50,306 nucleotides of DNA from Micavibrio sp. UBA1672 (GTDB taxonomy: Bacteria; Pseudomonadota; Alphaproteobacteria; Micavibrionales; Micavibrionaceae). How positions within the stretch are numbered: the first letter of the stretch is position 1; every line of letters begins with the position of its first letter. Where the stretch lies: positions 1-50,306 of the forward strand of contig DCKO01000096.1 of NCBI GenBank assembly GCA_002320665.1, given 5' to 3'. Below the pieces are notes generated by a model. The model ran no database searches and had not been told where the DNA came from. It worked only from the letters and a program-made list of their open reading frames with translations. This document shows, in pieces, positions 24,780 through 33,681 of the stretch. Both the position numbers and the translations under genes were made by a program.

Positions 24780-27328
24780 TATAATCCACCAGTTCCGGTC
24801 GAGACAGAAGATGAGTTTGATGGTGGCGGGTTTTGATAGGTTGATTGCGCATTCGGGTTATAAGCATCCCCTGAGCCTGTATAGCTATTATAATCGTAAT
24901 TCATACCATAAGAAGACATCAGGGATATTCCATCCTCATCCAGAATATACATATCATCGCTGGGTTCGGTTCCGATGATGAAATCTTCCCAGATTACGCG
25001 TGCATCTCCGGCTCTTGCGCGTGCGCCTGTATCGGCGTTAATGCGCACCGAGCGTAAACCCGAGGGACGGCGGAACGGGGTGGGTGGTTCGTTGGCTAGG
25101 GCCTCTTCCATGAATTTTTTGAAGATAGGCAGGGCGACAGAAGATCCTGTCTCGCGGCGTCCCAAAGAGCGTGGCACATCAAATCCTGTGAAAACACCTA
25201 CAACCAGATTGGGAGAAAAGCCCATAAACCAAGCATCATTTGATTTGTTCGTTGTGCCGGTTTTTCCAGCGAGCGGGCGGTTGAGAGAACGCAAGCGCAC
25301 GCCTGTGCCGCGTTGGACTACGCCTTCCATAATAGAAACAATCTGATAGGTCGTGCGTGGATCACCAATTTGCTGGCGGTTATCCGGTACTTCGGGTACA
25401 GGTTGGTCCTCCCATTTTACCATAGCGCCACAGCGCTGGCAGTCGCGCTTATCGTGTTTGAAGATTGTTTTTCCGTGACGGTCTTGAATCCGGTCTATGA
25501 AGGTCGGGGTGATTTTCTTCCCGCCATTTACCAGCATGCCATAAGCAGCGGTCAGGCGGAAAAGCGTTGTTTCAGCTGCGCCCAAGGAATTGGCAAGTAG
25601 AGGGGACATGTTATCGGTAATGCCAAAGTGATCGGAATATTTGGAAATCAAATCCATACCAAGAAAATCGGCAAGGCGCACAGTCATCAGGTTTCTTGAT
25701 TTTTCAATGCCGACACGGATTGGGGTGGGGCCATAAAACTCATTGGAATAATTGGTTGGTTTCCATGTGCCTGCGACTTCGTCTTCGAGGACAAAAGGCG
25801 CGTCTAGCACAAGCGTTGCAGGTGTGAATCCTTTATCCAGCGCGGCCAGATAGACAAAAGGTTTGAAGGCTGATCCGGGTTGGCGCTGGGCTTGCGTGGC
25901 GCGGTTAAATTCATCGCCGCCATATTCGTAATTCCATCCGCCTTGCATGGCTAGAACGCGGCCTGTATGCGGATCAAGAGCCATTAAAGCACCTTCGATG
26001 ATCGGAATTTGTTTTAGCGAATAATAGACCAGTCCGGATTCATCACTTTCTGTATTTTCATCCGGTTTGGCTTCGACCATGATGACGTCACCGATATTTA
26101 AAACTTGTTTGACAGAATTGATTTGCGGACCGAGTGCATAGCCTTCTTGTTGGTATTCGCGTGCCCATTTCACGTCATCCAGTTTGATGATGCCCTGATC
26201 TTTTTCTTTAAATCCGAGTATGGCTTTTGCATCTGTGACATCCAGTACAGTTGCAAGACTCCAATTCTCAAGCATATCCTGTGGTTTATTAATGTCATTG
26301 AGCTGTTTGCGCCAATCATCCATGGTTTCAAGCTTTTGGAATGCGCCGCGCCAGCCGTGACGCATGTCATAGTCCATTAGCCCTTCACGCAGGGCGCGCT
26401 GGGCGATGTCCTGATAGATTGGATTGACCGAAGTTCTGACGACAAGGCCGCCCTGATATAAATCTTCTTCGCCGTAAATATCCTTAAGCTCGCGGCGGAC
26501 TTCTTCGGCGAAATAGGGGGCTTCGACGTCCTGATCAACACGTTCTTTAGCCATTTCAAGGGGCTTTAATCGGGCCATTTCGGCCTCGGCAGATGTGATA
26601 TACCCTTCTTCTTCCATGCGGTCGATCACGTGATTGCGTCGCTCTAGTGCCTTATCATGGTTTTTGACAGGGTGATAATTATTGGGTTGTTTGGGCAGGC
26701 CTGCCAGATAGGCGGCTTCGGCGATATCCAGTTCCTTTAGCGGCTTGTCGAAATAATGCATAGAAGCAGCGGCCACACCATAAGCGCCGCTCCCCATGTA
26801 AATCTGGTTCAGATAAAGCTCAAGGATATGATCTTTGCTCATGGTTTTGGTCATGCGGTATGCCAGAATTGCTTCTTTGAGTTTACGTTCGTAATCGACT
26901 TCGTTCGAGAAAAAGAAGTTCTTGGCCACTTGCTGCGTGATGGTTGATGCCCCTTGCGGGCGTCTGTTATTGCCCATCAGCTTGTTTCTTGCATGTATGA
27001 GGGCGGCTCTGGCGATGGCTTTTAAATCGACGCCTTGGTGCTCGTAGAAATTCTTGTCTTCCACGGCGATGAAGGCATTTTTAACGCGCTCTGGAATAAA
27101 TTCGATCGGGACAAAGACGCGTTTTTCCTGTGCAAATTCGGCGAGGAGATTCCCGTCACCCGCATATAGGCGCGTGACAATTGGTGGTTCGTAATTGCGG
27201 AGCTGTGAGTAATCCGGTAGGTCAGAGCCGTAATAATTCAGGACATAGATAAATCCGCCAATCATCACAATTGCGCCGATAAAGCCTAGTGAGAATAATC
27301 CTAAAAATCCGTACCAGAGATATTTCAT
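24776..27328 (-). CDS. mrcA: Penicillin-binding protein 1A, bifunctional peptidoglycan synthase
   Basis: 850 residues. One N-terminal membrane span (about 9-31) is followed by the GT51 glycosyltransferase domain with catalytic Glu in VEDKNFYEHQGVD (about 89-101), STITQQVAKNFF, and LELYLNQIYMGSGAYGVAAA. The transpeptidase domain has the SxxK motif in QRQPGSAFKPFVYLAAL, SRN in GIEKSRNLMTVRLA, and KTGT in LAGKTGTTNKSNDAWF, so both activities should be intact. A Gly/Ser/Asn-rich tail closes the protein. It polymerises lipid II and crosslinks peptides at the inner membrane. The start codon lies one base from a 103-bp structured repeat that contains any ribosome site, which may affect its expression. 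Confidence 0.96.
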   Translation of the reverse strand: MKYLWYGFLGLFSLGFIGAIVMIGGFIYVLNYYGSDLPDYSQLRNYEPPIVTRLYAGDGNLLAEFAQEKRVFVPIEFIPERVKNAFIAVEDKNFYEHQGVDLKAIARAALIHARNKLMGNNRRPQGASTITQQVAKNFFFSNEVDYERKLKEAILAYRMTKTMSKDHILELYLNQIYMGSGAYGVAAASMHYFDKPLKELDIAEAAYLAGLPKQPNNYHPVKNHDKALERRNHVIDRMEEEGYITSAEAEMARLKPLEMAKERVDQDVEAPYFAEEVRRELKDIYGEEDLYQGGLVVRTSVNPIYQDIAQRALREGLMDYDMRHGWRGAFQKLETMDDWRKQLNDINKPQDMLENWSLATVLDVTDAKAILGFKEKDQGIIKLDDVKWAREYQQEGYALGPQINSVKQVLNIGDVIMVEAKPDENTESDESGLVYYSLKQIPIIEGALMALDPHTGRVLAMQGGWNYEYGGDEFNRATQAQRQPGSAFKPFVYLAALDKGFTPATLVLDAPFVLEDEVAGTWKPTNYSNEFYGPTPIRVGIEKSRNLMTVRLADFLGMDLISKYSDHFGITDNMSPLLANSLGAAETTLFRLTAAYGMLVNGGKKITPTFIDRIQDRHGKTIFKHDKRDCQRCGAMVKWEDQPVPEVPDNRQQIGDPRTTYQIVSIMEGVVQRGTGVRLRSLNRPLAGKTGTTNKSNDAWFMGFSPNLVVGVFTGFDVPRSLGRRETGSSVALPIFKKFMEEALANEPPTPFRRPSGLRSVRINADTGARARAGDARVIWEDFIIGTEPSDDMYILDEDGISLMSSYGMNYDYNSYTGSGDAYNPNAQSTYQNPPPSNSSSVSTGTGGLY

Positions 27329-27329
27329 T

Positions 27330-27432
27330 TAGTCACTTTTCGTTTATGTCTGGATCATCGTTATTCGCGTCTCGCCTAGTTTTCTAGGCCACGTCGCTTA
27401 TGCCTTGTCCAGACATAAAGCAAAAGCGACTA
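27330..27432. repeat. Dispersed structured repeat, copy A (103 bp)
   Basis: The ends are TAGTC and GACTA. 24-base arms at 27331-27354 and 27408-27431 are complementary at 21 positions. Inside are the conserved blocks TCATCGTTATTCG (27355-27367) and TATGCCTTGTC (27400-27409 region) plus a small hairpin GCCTAG-TTTT-CTAGGC. Copy B at 30892 shares ends and internal blocks but has different, still complementary arms. It abuts the PBP1A start codon. Confidence 0.7.
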
Positions 27433-27519
27433 ATTTTGAGCGATTATGTTACGCGTTTTTACGCTTCGCAAGGTATCATTTTTAGGGAATAAGAAACAAG
27501 GAGAAAGGTTCGCTGTATT

Positions 27520-28002
27520 GTGGTTTTGCTCTTTTCATCTGTGGATGGATATTTTATTCATAGTTCTATGATTAGGAAACCAGAGATAAAGGCAGAGAAA
27601 GATAAGGCGTATGATCTGATTTGCCAGCTTCATAATTTCTTGTCCTATCCCGTTTTAGAAAAACCTGAATATGATAGACGCTTAAAATTTGCAAATGAAG
27701 GCGGGTACGTACAATATTTGCTTTTTGATGAGGTGGATGATGTCCTAGGTCTTGTTGGCTTTCGGGTCTTGAATGATCTGTTACGTCCGAGACGTTTGTT
27801 TATTGATGATCTTGTGATTGATGAGCAGCATAGAGGCAAAGGATATAGCTCAATATTGTTGGATTTTGCTTTTGATATGGCGAGAGAGAAAGGGTGTTTA
27901 CGTGTGGACTTGGAGGCTGCTCTAAAAAATGACCGTGCTATTTCTGTCTATGAAAAAAAGAGTTTTAAAAAATCAGCTTATTTGATGAAAAAATTTATAT
28001 GA
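27520..28002 (+). CDS. GNAT-family acetyltransferase
   Basis: 160 residues. The acetyl-CoA binding motif A is clear: LFIDDLVIDEQHRGKGYSS with the R/Q-x-x-G-x-G/A loop HRGKGY, then LDFAFDMAREKGCLRVDLEA and the C-terminal NDRAISVYEKKSFKK typical of GNAT motif B. Substrate unknown. The start is GTG at 27520 behind AAGGAGAAAGG; ATG at 27568 would also leave an intact domain. It stands alone between the PBP1A gene, transcribed away, and a long non-coding stretch. Confidence 0.9.
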   Translation: MVLLFSSVDGYFIHSSMIRKPEIKAEKDKAYDLICQLHNFLSYPVLEKPEYDRRLKFANEGGYVQYLLFDEVDDVLGLVGFRVLNDLLRPRRLFIDDLVIDEQHRGKGYSSILLDFAFDMAREKGCLRVDLEAALKNDRAISVYEKKSFKKSAYLMKKFI

Positions 28003-28522
28003 TTCTAAAAAATCTGTAAAAAACGAAAATAGTAATTGACCCAAAAATCAGTTTATGAGATTCTAAGGTCATAAAGAAGGTAGCAACTGTTACCGGAAAT
28101 TTTCCTAAAAGGGCGGGTTAATACCTGCCTTTTCCGCTTTTACGGACAAAGTTTTCACTGAGCCGTAATACAAATTCCACTAAACTTTTGTTTTTTATAA
28201 AGAATAAAAAATAAGTGATACAGTACTTTCTATTCCAAAAAACAGCAGCTAGTAGCAGCTAATTTTCAAAAATATCATCTCAAAAAACATCACGAGGACA
28301 TTTAATAAATGTTACATCTTCGAAAGTTGTGCTGCTCGATTTTATTGCTTGTGCGAGACCAGCCGATCCCGCTAACACTAATTACGGTTTTGACACCTAA
28401 CTATGTGTTTTTAAACAATAAAACGGCAACAGTTGCTATGTTTTTAAAGCTATACCGATTCGGTTTTTGTGGCAAGAATCTTTTCCACAAAAAATAAAAA
28501 ATATCGATTTTTTGAAATTTTC
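28003..28522. other. 520-base stretch without a convincing gene
   Basis: AT-rich. It contains a hairpin at 28107-28133 that may end the GNAT transcript, a tandem AGCAGCTA pair (28244-28251 and 28254-28261), and a 9-bp inverted repeat TTTTTGTGG/CCACAAAAA (28464-28472 and 28485-28493). A 62-codon frame at 28309-28497 lacks coding character. A small RNA is possible but unsupported. Confidence 0.5.
28107..28133 (+). terminator. Possible terminator hairpin after the GNAT gene
   Basis: GGCGGGT-TAAT-ACCTGCC forms a seven-pair stem with one G-U wobble, extended by AAAA/TTTT after a one-base bulge and followed by a short, interrupted T run. It lies about 105 bases after the GNAT stop. Confidence 0.3.
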
Positions 28523-29326
28523 TTATACAATTCGCCGTGTGATCGGGCCGTCAGCGCGGCCATGGATAAATTGTTCGACATACTCATTGTCGGAATGATC
28601 GAGGGTTTCTACGGGGCCTTTCCAGACGATTTTTCCCTCCCAGATCATGGCGACGTAATCGGCAATCTTGCGCACACTCGCCATATCATGGGTAATTGTT
28701 AGTGCGGTTGCACCCAGACCCTGTACGCTATCGATGATCAAATGATTGATGACATCGGCCATAATGGGGTCTAGTCCTGTGGTGGGCTCATCAAAGAAAA
28801 TGACTTCCGGTGAGGTTGCAACGGCGCGCGCTAGACCTACACGTTTTTGCATACCACCGGATAATTCTGCCGGATAGAGATTGGCGACTTCTTCTTTGAG
28901 GCCTACAGCCTTGATTTTTTCGATGGCAATTTCACGGGCTTCTTTTTTATTCATGCCTTGTCCTTGCACGAGGCCAAAGGCAACGTTTTCCCAGATGCGA
29001 AGAGAATCAAATAGTGCGGCGCCCTGAAACAGCATGCCGAATTTATGCATGAGCTTGCTGCGTTGTTTGTGATGAAGTTTGGTGGTTTCCTGTTCGTCAA
29101 TCAGGATCGAGCCGCTATCGGGTTCCATGAGGCCAAGAATGCATTTGAGCATCACGGATTTTCCTGTGCCCGATGAGCCAATTACGACCAGAGATTTACC
29201 TTCGGGGACATCAAGATCAAGATCGCTTAGGACATGATTGGAGCCAAAAGCCTTGCTAACACCGCGTAAGGCAATTTTGGCTTTGGGTTCAGGTTGTATG
29301 TCCTTTTTTATGGCTTCTTGGGTCAT
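28523..29326 (-). CDS. mlaF: Phospholipid transport ABC ATPase MlaF
   Basis: 267 residues. ABC motifs: Walker A GSSGTGKSVMLKCILGL, signature LSGGMQKRVGLARAVA, Walker B EVIFFDEPTTGLDP, switch His in ALTITHDM. The LSGGMxKRVxLARA form is characteristic of MlaF/Mkl ATPases of MCE systems. It drives lipid movement between inner and outer membranes with MlaE, whose gene precedes it with a four-base overlap. The usual third gene, mlaD (MCE protein), does not follow; the operon ends in a non-coding stretch. MlaD may be encoded elsewhere. Confidence 0.93.
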   Translation of the reverse strand: MTQEAIKKDIQPEPKAKIALRGVSKAFGSNHVLSDLDLDVPEGKSLVVIGSSGTGKSVMLKCILGLMEPDSGSILIDEQETTKLHHKQRSKLMHKFGMLFQGAALFDSLRIWENVAFGLVQGQGMNKKEAREIAIEKIKAVGLKEEVANLYPAELSGGMQKRVGLARAVATSPEVIFFDEPTTGLDPIMADVINHLIIDSVQGLGATALTITHDMASVRKIADYVAMIWEGKIVWKGPVETLDHSDNEYVEQFIHGRADGPITRRIV

Positions 29327-30153
29327 GAGAAAAAGAGCTGCGTGATAATATAGTTAAAGATCAGAATCAGGATGGATGCTGAAACAACGGCGTTTGTTGT
29401 GGCTGCGCCAACGCCTTGAGCGCCGCGCCCTGAATTAAAGCCGTGATAGCATCCCATAATCGAGACGATAAAGCCGAATACGCCTGCCTTCACAAGGCCG
29501 GAGATTACATCGATATTTTCCAGAGTCTTCCATGTTTGCTCCATATAGGGGCTGGGGCTGAAGCCCAGATTGTAAACCGAGACCAGATAGCCGCCAAAGA
29601 CGCCGATAATGTCGCCAATTAGGACGAGCACCGGCAGCATAAAGGTGGCGGCTAGAACGCGCGGAGCGATCAAGTATTTATACGGGTTCACGGAAAGTGT
29701 TCGAAGCGCGTCAATTTGTTCGGTCACGCGCATTGTGCCAATCTCGGCGGCAATGGCTGCGCCGACGCGGCCTGCGACCATAAGGCCGGCCAGAACGGGG
29801 GCTAGCTCTCGTGTGACGGAAAGGACAACTACGCCTGCGATTGCGCTTTCGGCGTTAAAGCGCGCCATGCCAGTATAGCTTTGTAAGGCCAGCACCATAC
29901 CTGTGAACAGGGCGGTCATGCCGACAACAGGCAGTGAGTAATAGCCTATATCAATAAGCTGGCGCATAAGTTGTGCGGGAAAGAAGGGGGGCAGGAAGCA
30001 GTTTTTAACGCTGCGGACTGCGAAATCGGTCAAGCGCCCGAGGGCGGCCAGAAAATTCAGAACGGCTGCTCCAATGCCACCAATAAAATCCAGTAACAGG
30101 ATCACTGGGTTAACAGAGCTGTTTTCTTTTTTCGTTGCGTCCGCCTGTGACAT
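29323..30153 (-). CDS. mlaE: Phospholipid transport permease MlaE
   Basis: 276 residues from ATG at 30153; an upstream in-frame ATG at 30213 would abut the divergent vanX-like start and leave no promoter space. It has the MlaE signature TRELAPVLAGLMVAGRVGAA followed by AAEIGTMRVTEQIDALRTL, plus about five membrane spans and the amphipathic N-terminal region. It forms the inner-membrane channel of an MCE lipid transporter with MlaF. No MCE-domain gene is nearby. Confidence 0.93.
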   Translation of the reverse strand: MSQADATKKENSSVNPVILLLDFIGGIGAAVLNFLAALGRLTDFAVRSVKNCFLPPFFPAQLMRQLIDIGYYSLPVVGMTALFTGMVLALQSYTGMARFNAESAIAGVVVLSVTRELAPVLAGLMVAGRVGAAIAAEIGTMRVTEQIDALRTLSVNPYKYLIAPRVLAATFMLPVLVLIGDIIGVFGGYLVSVYNLGFSPSPYMEQTWKTLENIDVISGLVKAGVFGFIVSIMGCYHGFNSGRGAQGVGAATTNAVVSASILILIFNYIITQLFFS

Positions 30154-30213
30154 AGCTATCCATATTATTTTAGAGACTGGAAAACATAGCAATAAAACTC
30201 TAGTCTCGTCCAT

Positions 30214-30894
30214 ATGTTAGAAAAAATAAAAACCATACTATCCCCTGATGATCTGGTCTGTATGAATAAATATGCGGGCGTGGGTCACTTTCGCATTGAG
30301 ATGGCTTATGCGCAGGACAATAATGAATTATTTGGAGAGCGTATTTATCGTTTAATGGCGCCGCTTCATTTGTATAAGGGGCTCGCGGATGTGGTCGTGA
30401 TGGCGGCTCAGCATTGTTTTGAAGTGCATAATTTGCGCTTTGTATTGTATGACGGCCTCAGGACATATGAGGCGCAAGAGCGCATGATGAAAACACAGCG
30501 AGTCAAAGATAATCCGCATTGGCTGGAAGAGCCGAGATTGTTATCGCCGCCTGGAGCTGGTGGTCATCCAACGGCAATGGCGATTGATATCGGGCTGGAA
30601 ACGCTTGATGGTACATTGCTGGATATGGGCACGGTTTTTGATTATCTCGCCGAAGATCCGTCTGCGGAGCATAATCCTGCGCATCGCGACTATAACAAGC
30701 ATAATGATGAAGTCTACCAGAACAGGGCAATCCTTGATGAGGCGATGGCGTTTGGCTCGGCCAATGTGTCTGTACCGATTTTTCCCTTACCGCAGGAGTG
30801 GTGGGATTATCGTTTGCCTGTTGAGTTTTTTAGCCAGTATGCACCTTTACATGAAAGTGGTTTACCGGCAGAAATGCGCTTGCTTGATGTATAG
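30214..30894 (+). CDS. D-alanyl-D-alanine dipeptidase (VanX/DdpX-like) with altered EWWxx motif
   Basis: 226 residues. Family landmarks: LYDGLRTYEAQERM (the substrate Arg region), GGHPTAMAIDIGL carrying zinc ligands His118 and Asp125 (SxHxxGxAxD class), and EHNPAHRDYNKH. The catalytic Glu195 is present in QEWWDYR, but the VanX motif is EWWHF and its His is the third zinc ligand; here it is Asp198. The enzyme would release D-Ala from D-Ala-D-Ala. It may keep activity with an Asp ligand or have another role. Translation from 30214 has no ribosome site; ATG at 30262 is an alternative but would trim the N-terminus. Alanine racemase lies just beyond, convergent. Confidence 0.88.
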   Translation: MLEKIKTILSPDDLVCMNKYAGVGHFRIEMAYAQDNNELFGERIYRLMAPLHLYKGLADVVVMAAQHCFEVHNLRFVLYDGLRTYEAQERMMKTQRVKDNPHWLEEPRLLSPPGAGGHPTAMAIDIGLETLDGTLLDMGTVFDYLAEDPSAEHNPAHRDYNKHNDEVYQNRAILDEAMAFGSANVSVPIFPLPQEWWDYRLPVEFFSQYAPLHESGLPAEMRLLDV

Positions 30895-30993
30895 TCTTCT
30901 GTATTTGAAATTATGTCATCGTTATTCGTCGCTTGCGTATTTTCTACACGCTTCTCTTCTCATGCCTTGTCTAATTTCAAATTCATTTGACTA
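30892..30993. repeat. Dispersed structured repeat, copy B (102 bp)
   Basis: It begins inside the TAG stop of the vanX-like gene and ends just before the alr stop, filling the convergent gap. It shares TAGTC/GACTA ends, TCATCGTTATTCG (30916-30928), TTTTCTA and ATGCCTTGTC with copy A. Its arms (ATTTGAAATTA at about 30903-30913, TAATTTCAAAT at about 30972-30982) differ from those of copy A yet pair perfectly over 11 bases. Confidence 0.7.
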
Positions 30994-30997
30994 TTAT

Positions 30998-32092
30998 TTA
31001 GATGATGTAAGTTCTTTTATATCTTGGGCCTAGTGCGGTCAGGATTTCATAGGAGATTGTTTCTGCGTCTCTGGCTAGGTCATCGATGCTTTGGTTTTTG
31101 CCGATAACCTCAATCATGTCATAAGGTTTCGGATAGTCGTTTTCTGGTACATTTTCTAAATCGCAAATGACCAGATCCATGGAGACGCGTCCGCGTATGG
31201 GGAGTTCATAATTTTTCCAATATAGCTTTCCTTTATTGCCAAGTGATCTGAAAAAACCGTCAGCATAGCCAAGAGAGACTGTTGCAAGAGCTGTATTTTT
31301 TTCGAAACAATACGTCTCGCCATATCCGCAGGTCTCGTTTTTTTTCACATTTTTAATTTGTAGTGCGGGGACGGATAAATTTATGGCTGGTGACATGGGG
31401 TTGTCTGTTTCTGGTGTGGGGTTTCCGCCGTAAAGCGCAATTCCAGGGCGCGTTATGTCCAAATGATACGATATGTCTCTGAATATGCCACTGGAATTGC
31501 AAAGGGAGGTTTTTGTATCTAAAAATGTGTGATAAATCCCCTTGAATTTTAAAAACTGATTATGTATAGACGGATTTCCTGCCTCATCTGAACTGGCGAA
31601 GTGGCTCATGAAAAAGTCGATTTCCAGCGGGTCTAGCATGTCGTGATTATGATCAAGGATGAAGGTTTCCTCGTCATTTAGACCTAATCTGTTCATGGCG
31701 GTATCAAAATGGATGACAGCGGGGAGCTTTTTTTCTTTAACTCTAGCGTAATGTGTGTGGCCGGCGATATCGGATAGGGAGTTGAGCACTGGGATTAGGT
31801 TGTTGGCGCTATATTCATCTCCTTCGGGCGCAAAACCATTCAGGATATAGATTTTTGCCTCGGGCAGAATTTCACGCAAGGCGATGCCTTCATCCAGAGT
31901 GGCTACAAAAAATCGCCGTGCGCTTGCTTCAAAAAGGGCAGGGGCAACTTGCGCTATGCCTGTGCCATAAGCATCAGCCTTGATAGCGGCAGCGGTTTCA
32001 CATGATGGCGCGCTTAAAGAATCCAGATAACTGTAATTCTCTTGAATGGCTTTTAAGTTGATTTGAAGATGACCGGATGATTGTGCGCTCAT
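30998..32092 (-). CDS. alr: Alanine racemase
   Basis: 364 residues, normal length. The PLP-binding Lys38 sits in AAAIKADAYGTG; the second catalytic base Tyr is in CGYGETYCF; RVSMDLVICD is the conserved C-terminal domain motif. It converts L-Ala to D-Ala for peptidoglycan. It lies three bases after dnaB in the same direction, the dnaB-alr order common in alphaproteobacteria. Its 3' end meets the structured repeat copy B and the convergent vanX-like gene, so two D-Ala functions adjoin. Confidence 0.96.
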   Translation of the reverse strand: MSAQSSGHLQINLKAIQENYSYLDSLSAPSCETAAAIKADAYGTGIAQVAPALFEASARRFFVATLDEGIALREILPEAKIYILNGFAPEGDEYSANNLIPVLNSLSDIAGHTHYARVKEKKLPAVIHFDTAMNRLGLNDEETFILDHNHDMLDPLEIDFFMSHFASSDEAGNPSIHNQFLKFKGIYHTFLDTKTSLCNSSGIFRDISYHLDITRPGIALYGGNPTPETDNPMSPAINLSVPALQIKNVKKNETCGYGETYCFEKNTALATVSLGYADGFFRSLGNKGKLYWKNYELPIRGRVSMDLVICDLENVPENDYPKPYDMIEVIGKNQSIDDLARDAETISYEILTALGPRYKRTYII

Positions 32093-32095
32093 GCG

Positions 32096-33592
32096 CTAAT
32101 CATACGCGCTTGCGTGGTGTTCGTCCAGATCACTAAAGCGTGTAACGTGGGAGTCGAAGAACATGCGCACTGTGCCGATAGGACCGTGACGGGCTTTGGC
32201 GATGATGCATTCTCCGACGTTATGGGCGCGGTCCATGCGTTCTTGCCATTGTAAGTGTTTATCTGTGCCGACTTCAGGTTCTGTTCGGGAGAGGTAATAT
32301 TCCTCGCGGTAGACGAACATCACAACGTCAGCATCCTGTTCAATCGAGCCTGATTCCCGAAGGTCGGAGAGGAGCGGGCGCTTGTCTTCGCGCTGTTCTA
32401 CCGTACGAGAGAGCTGTGAGAGGGCGATGACCGGAATATTGAGTTCCTTGGCGATGGCTTTGAGGCCGCGTGTGATCTCGGAGACTTCGAGAACCCTGTT
32501 TTCCTGTGATTGGCGAGAACCTGTTCCGCGTAAGAGTTGCAAATAGTCAACGACCAAAAGGTCCAGGCCGTGCTGGCGTTTGAGGCGGCGGGCGCGTGTT
32601 CTGACGGCGCCGATGGTCAGGGACGGTGTGTCATCAATATAAAGGGGCACTTGCGCGAGCTTTTGGCTGGCTTGGACGAAGGCTTGAAAGTCCTGTTCCT
32701 TGATGTCGCCTTTCTTAATTGCATGACCGGAGATATTGGCTACGTCGGCCAGAATACGCGTGGCTAGCTGGTCAGCGGACATTTCAAGAGAGTAAAACCC
32801 GACGCGGCCTCCTTCTGCTCCGCCTGTATCTGCGTATCTTTGGGCTGCGTTATAAGCAATATTTGTGGCGAGCGCTGTTTTTCCCATAGAAGGGCGTCCG
32901 GCCAGAATAAGTAAATCGGATGGGTGCAGGCCGCTGAGTTGTTTATCCATATCACGCAGGCCTGTTGTTACACCGGTTACACCGCCTTTGGTTTTGAATG
33001 CTTTTTCGGCAATTTCTATGGAGACCAGCACGGAATCGCGCAAAGAGACAAAGCCCTGATTTCCTACATCGCCGCTTTCGGCCAGAGAGAAAAGCTTGGT
33101 TTCTGCCATTTCAATAGTGTTGGTTGCGTGTTCATCAAGTTTTAGGTCATGTGCTTGATTAACGATATCTTCGCCCAGATCGACCAGAGCGCGACGCAGG
33201 GCCAATTCATGGATGGTTTCGGCGTAGTCCTTGACGTTAATCACCGAGATAACGCTGGCGGCGAGATCTGCTAGATAGGCTGCGCCGCCAACATCTTTTA
33301 AGTCTTTATCTTTTTCGAAATATCCCTTTAGTGTTACCGGAGAGGCGCTTTGTCCGCGTTCAATGAATTGATTAATGGCAGTGAAAATACGCTGGTGGAC
33401 GGGCAGATAAAAATCATCAGCGGTCAGGATATCACCGATTTTTTCGAATGAACCATTATTGACTAAAAGTGCGCCCAGCAAGCCTTGTTCGGCCTCGATG
33501 TTGTGAGGCATTTCACGGTAATGGGGGCTTGCTGATCCATTTTGGTTGGAGGTCTGGTTTTCTATTTGTGAGAAAGTTACGGCTTGTTCCAT
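32096..33592 (-). CDS. dnaB: Replicative DNA helicase DnaB
   Basis: 498 residues from ATG at 33592; a longer frame would need a TTG at 33664 inside the terminator region. The N-terminal domain starts MPHNIEAEQGLLGALL, the typical DnaB opening; the RecA-like domain has Walker A AGRPSMGKTALATNIA, Walker B LLVVDYLQLL and the DLRESGSIEQDADVV motif with the arginine finger region downstream. It unwinds the replication fork as a hexamer. It follows rplI but a strong terminator lies between, so it probably has its own promoter and is transcribed with alr. Confidence 0.97.
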   Translation of the reverse strand: MEQAVTFSQIENQTSNQNGSASPHYREMPHNIEAEQGLLGALLVNNGSFEKIGDILTADDFYLPVHQRIFTAINQFIERGQSASPVTLKGYFEKDKDLKDVGGAAYLADLAASVISVINVKDYAETIHELALRRALVDLGEDIVNQAHDLKLDEHATNTIEMAETKLFSLAESGDVGNQGFVSLRDSVLVSIEIAEKAFKTKGGVTGVTTGLRDMDKQLSGLHPSDLLILAGRPSMGKTALATNIAYNAAQRYADTGGAEGGRVGFYSLEMSADQLATRILADVANISGHAIKKGDIKEQDFQAFVQASQKLAQVPLYIDDTPSLTIGAVRTRARRLKRQHGLDLLVVDYLQLLRGTGSRQSQENRVLEVSEITRGLKAIAKELNIPVIALSQLSRTVEQREDKRPLLSDLRESGSIEQDADVVMFVYREEYYLSRTEPEVGTDKHLQWQERMDRAHNVGECIIAKARHGPIGTVRMFFDSHVTRFSDLDEHHASAYD

Positions 33593-33681
33593 TTCATCAT
33601 TACCATTTGATTTTGCGGGTATTATGCGCGGGTTATTATTACTCAGAGCTTTGTGCAAAAACAAAGCGGTATTGAGATCAT

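Noticed and set aside
28464..28493. Terminator for mlaF
   Set aside because: The stem core is only four G/C pairs, the loop is 12 bases and no U-tract follows on the mlaF strand.
28309..28497. 62-residue plus-strand frame in the long gap
   Set aside because: No domain, poor composition after codon 15, and no neighbour to pair with; mentioned only as part of the gap.
33593..33664. TTG-started longer DnaB
   Set aside because: The added residues reach into the region after the rplI terminator and are unlike DnaB N-termini.
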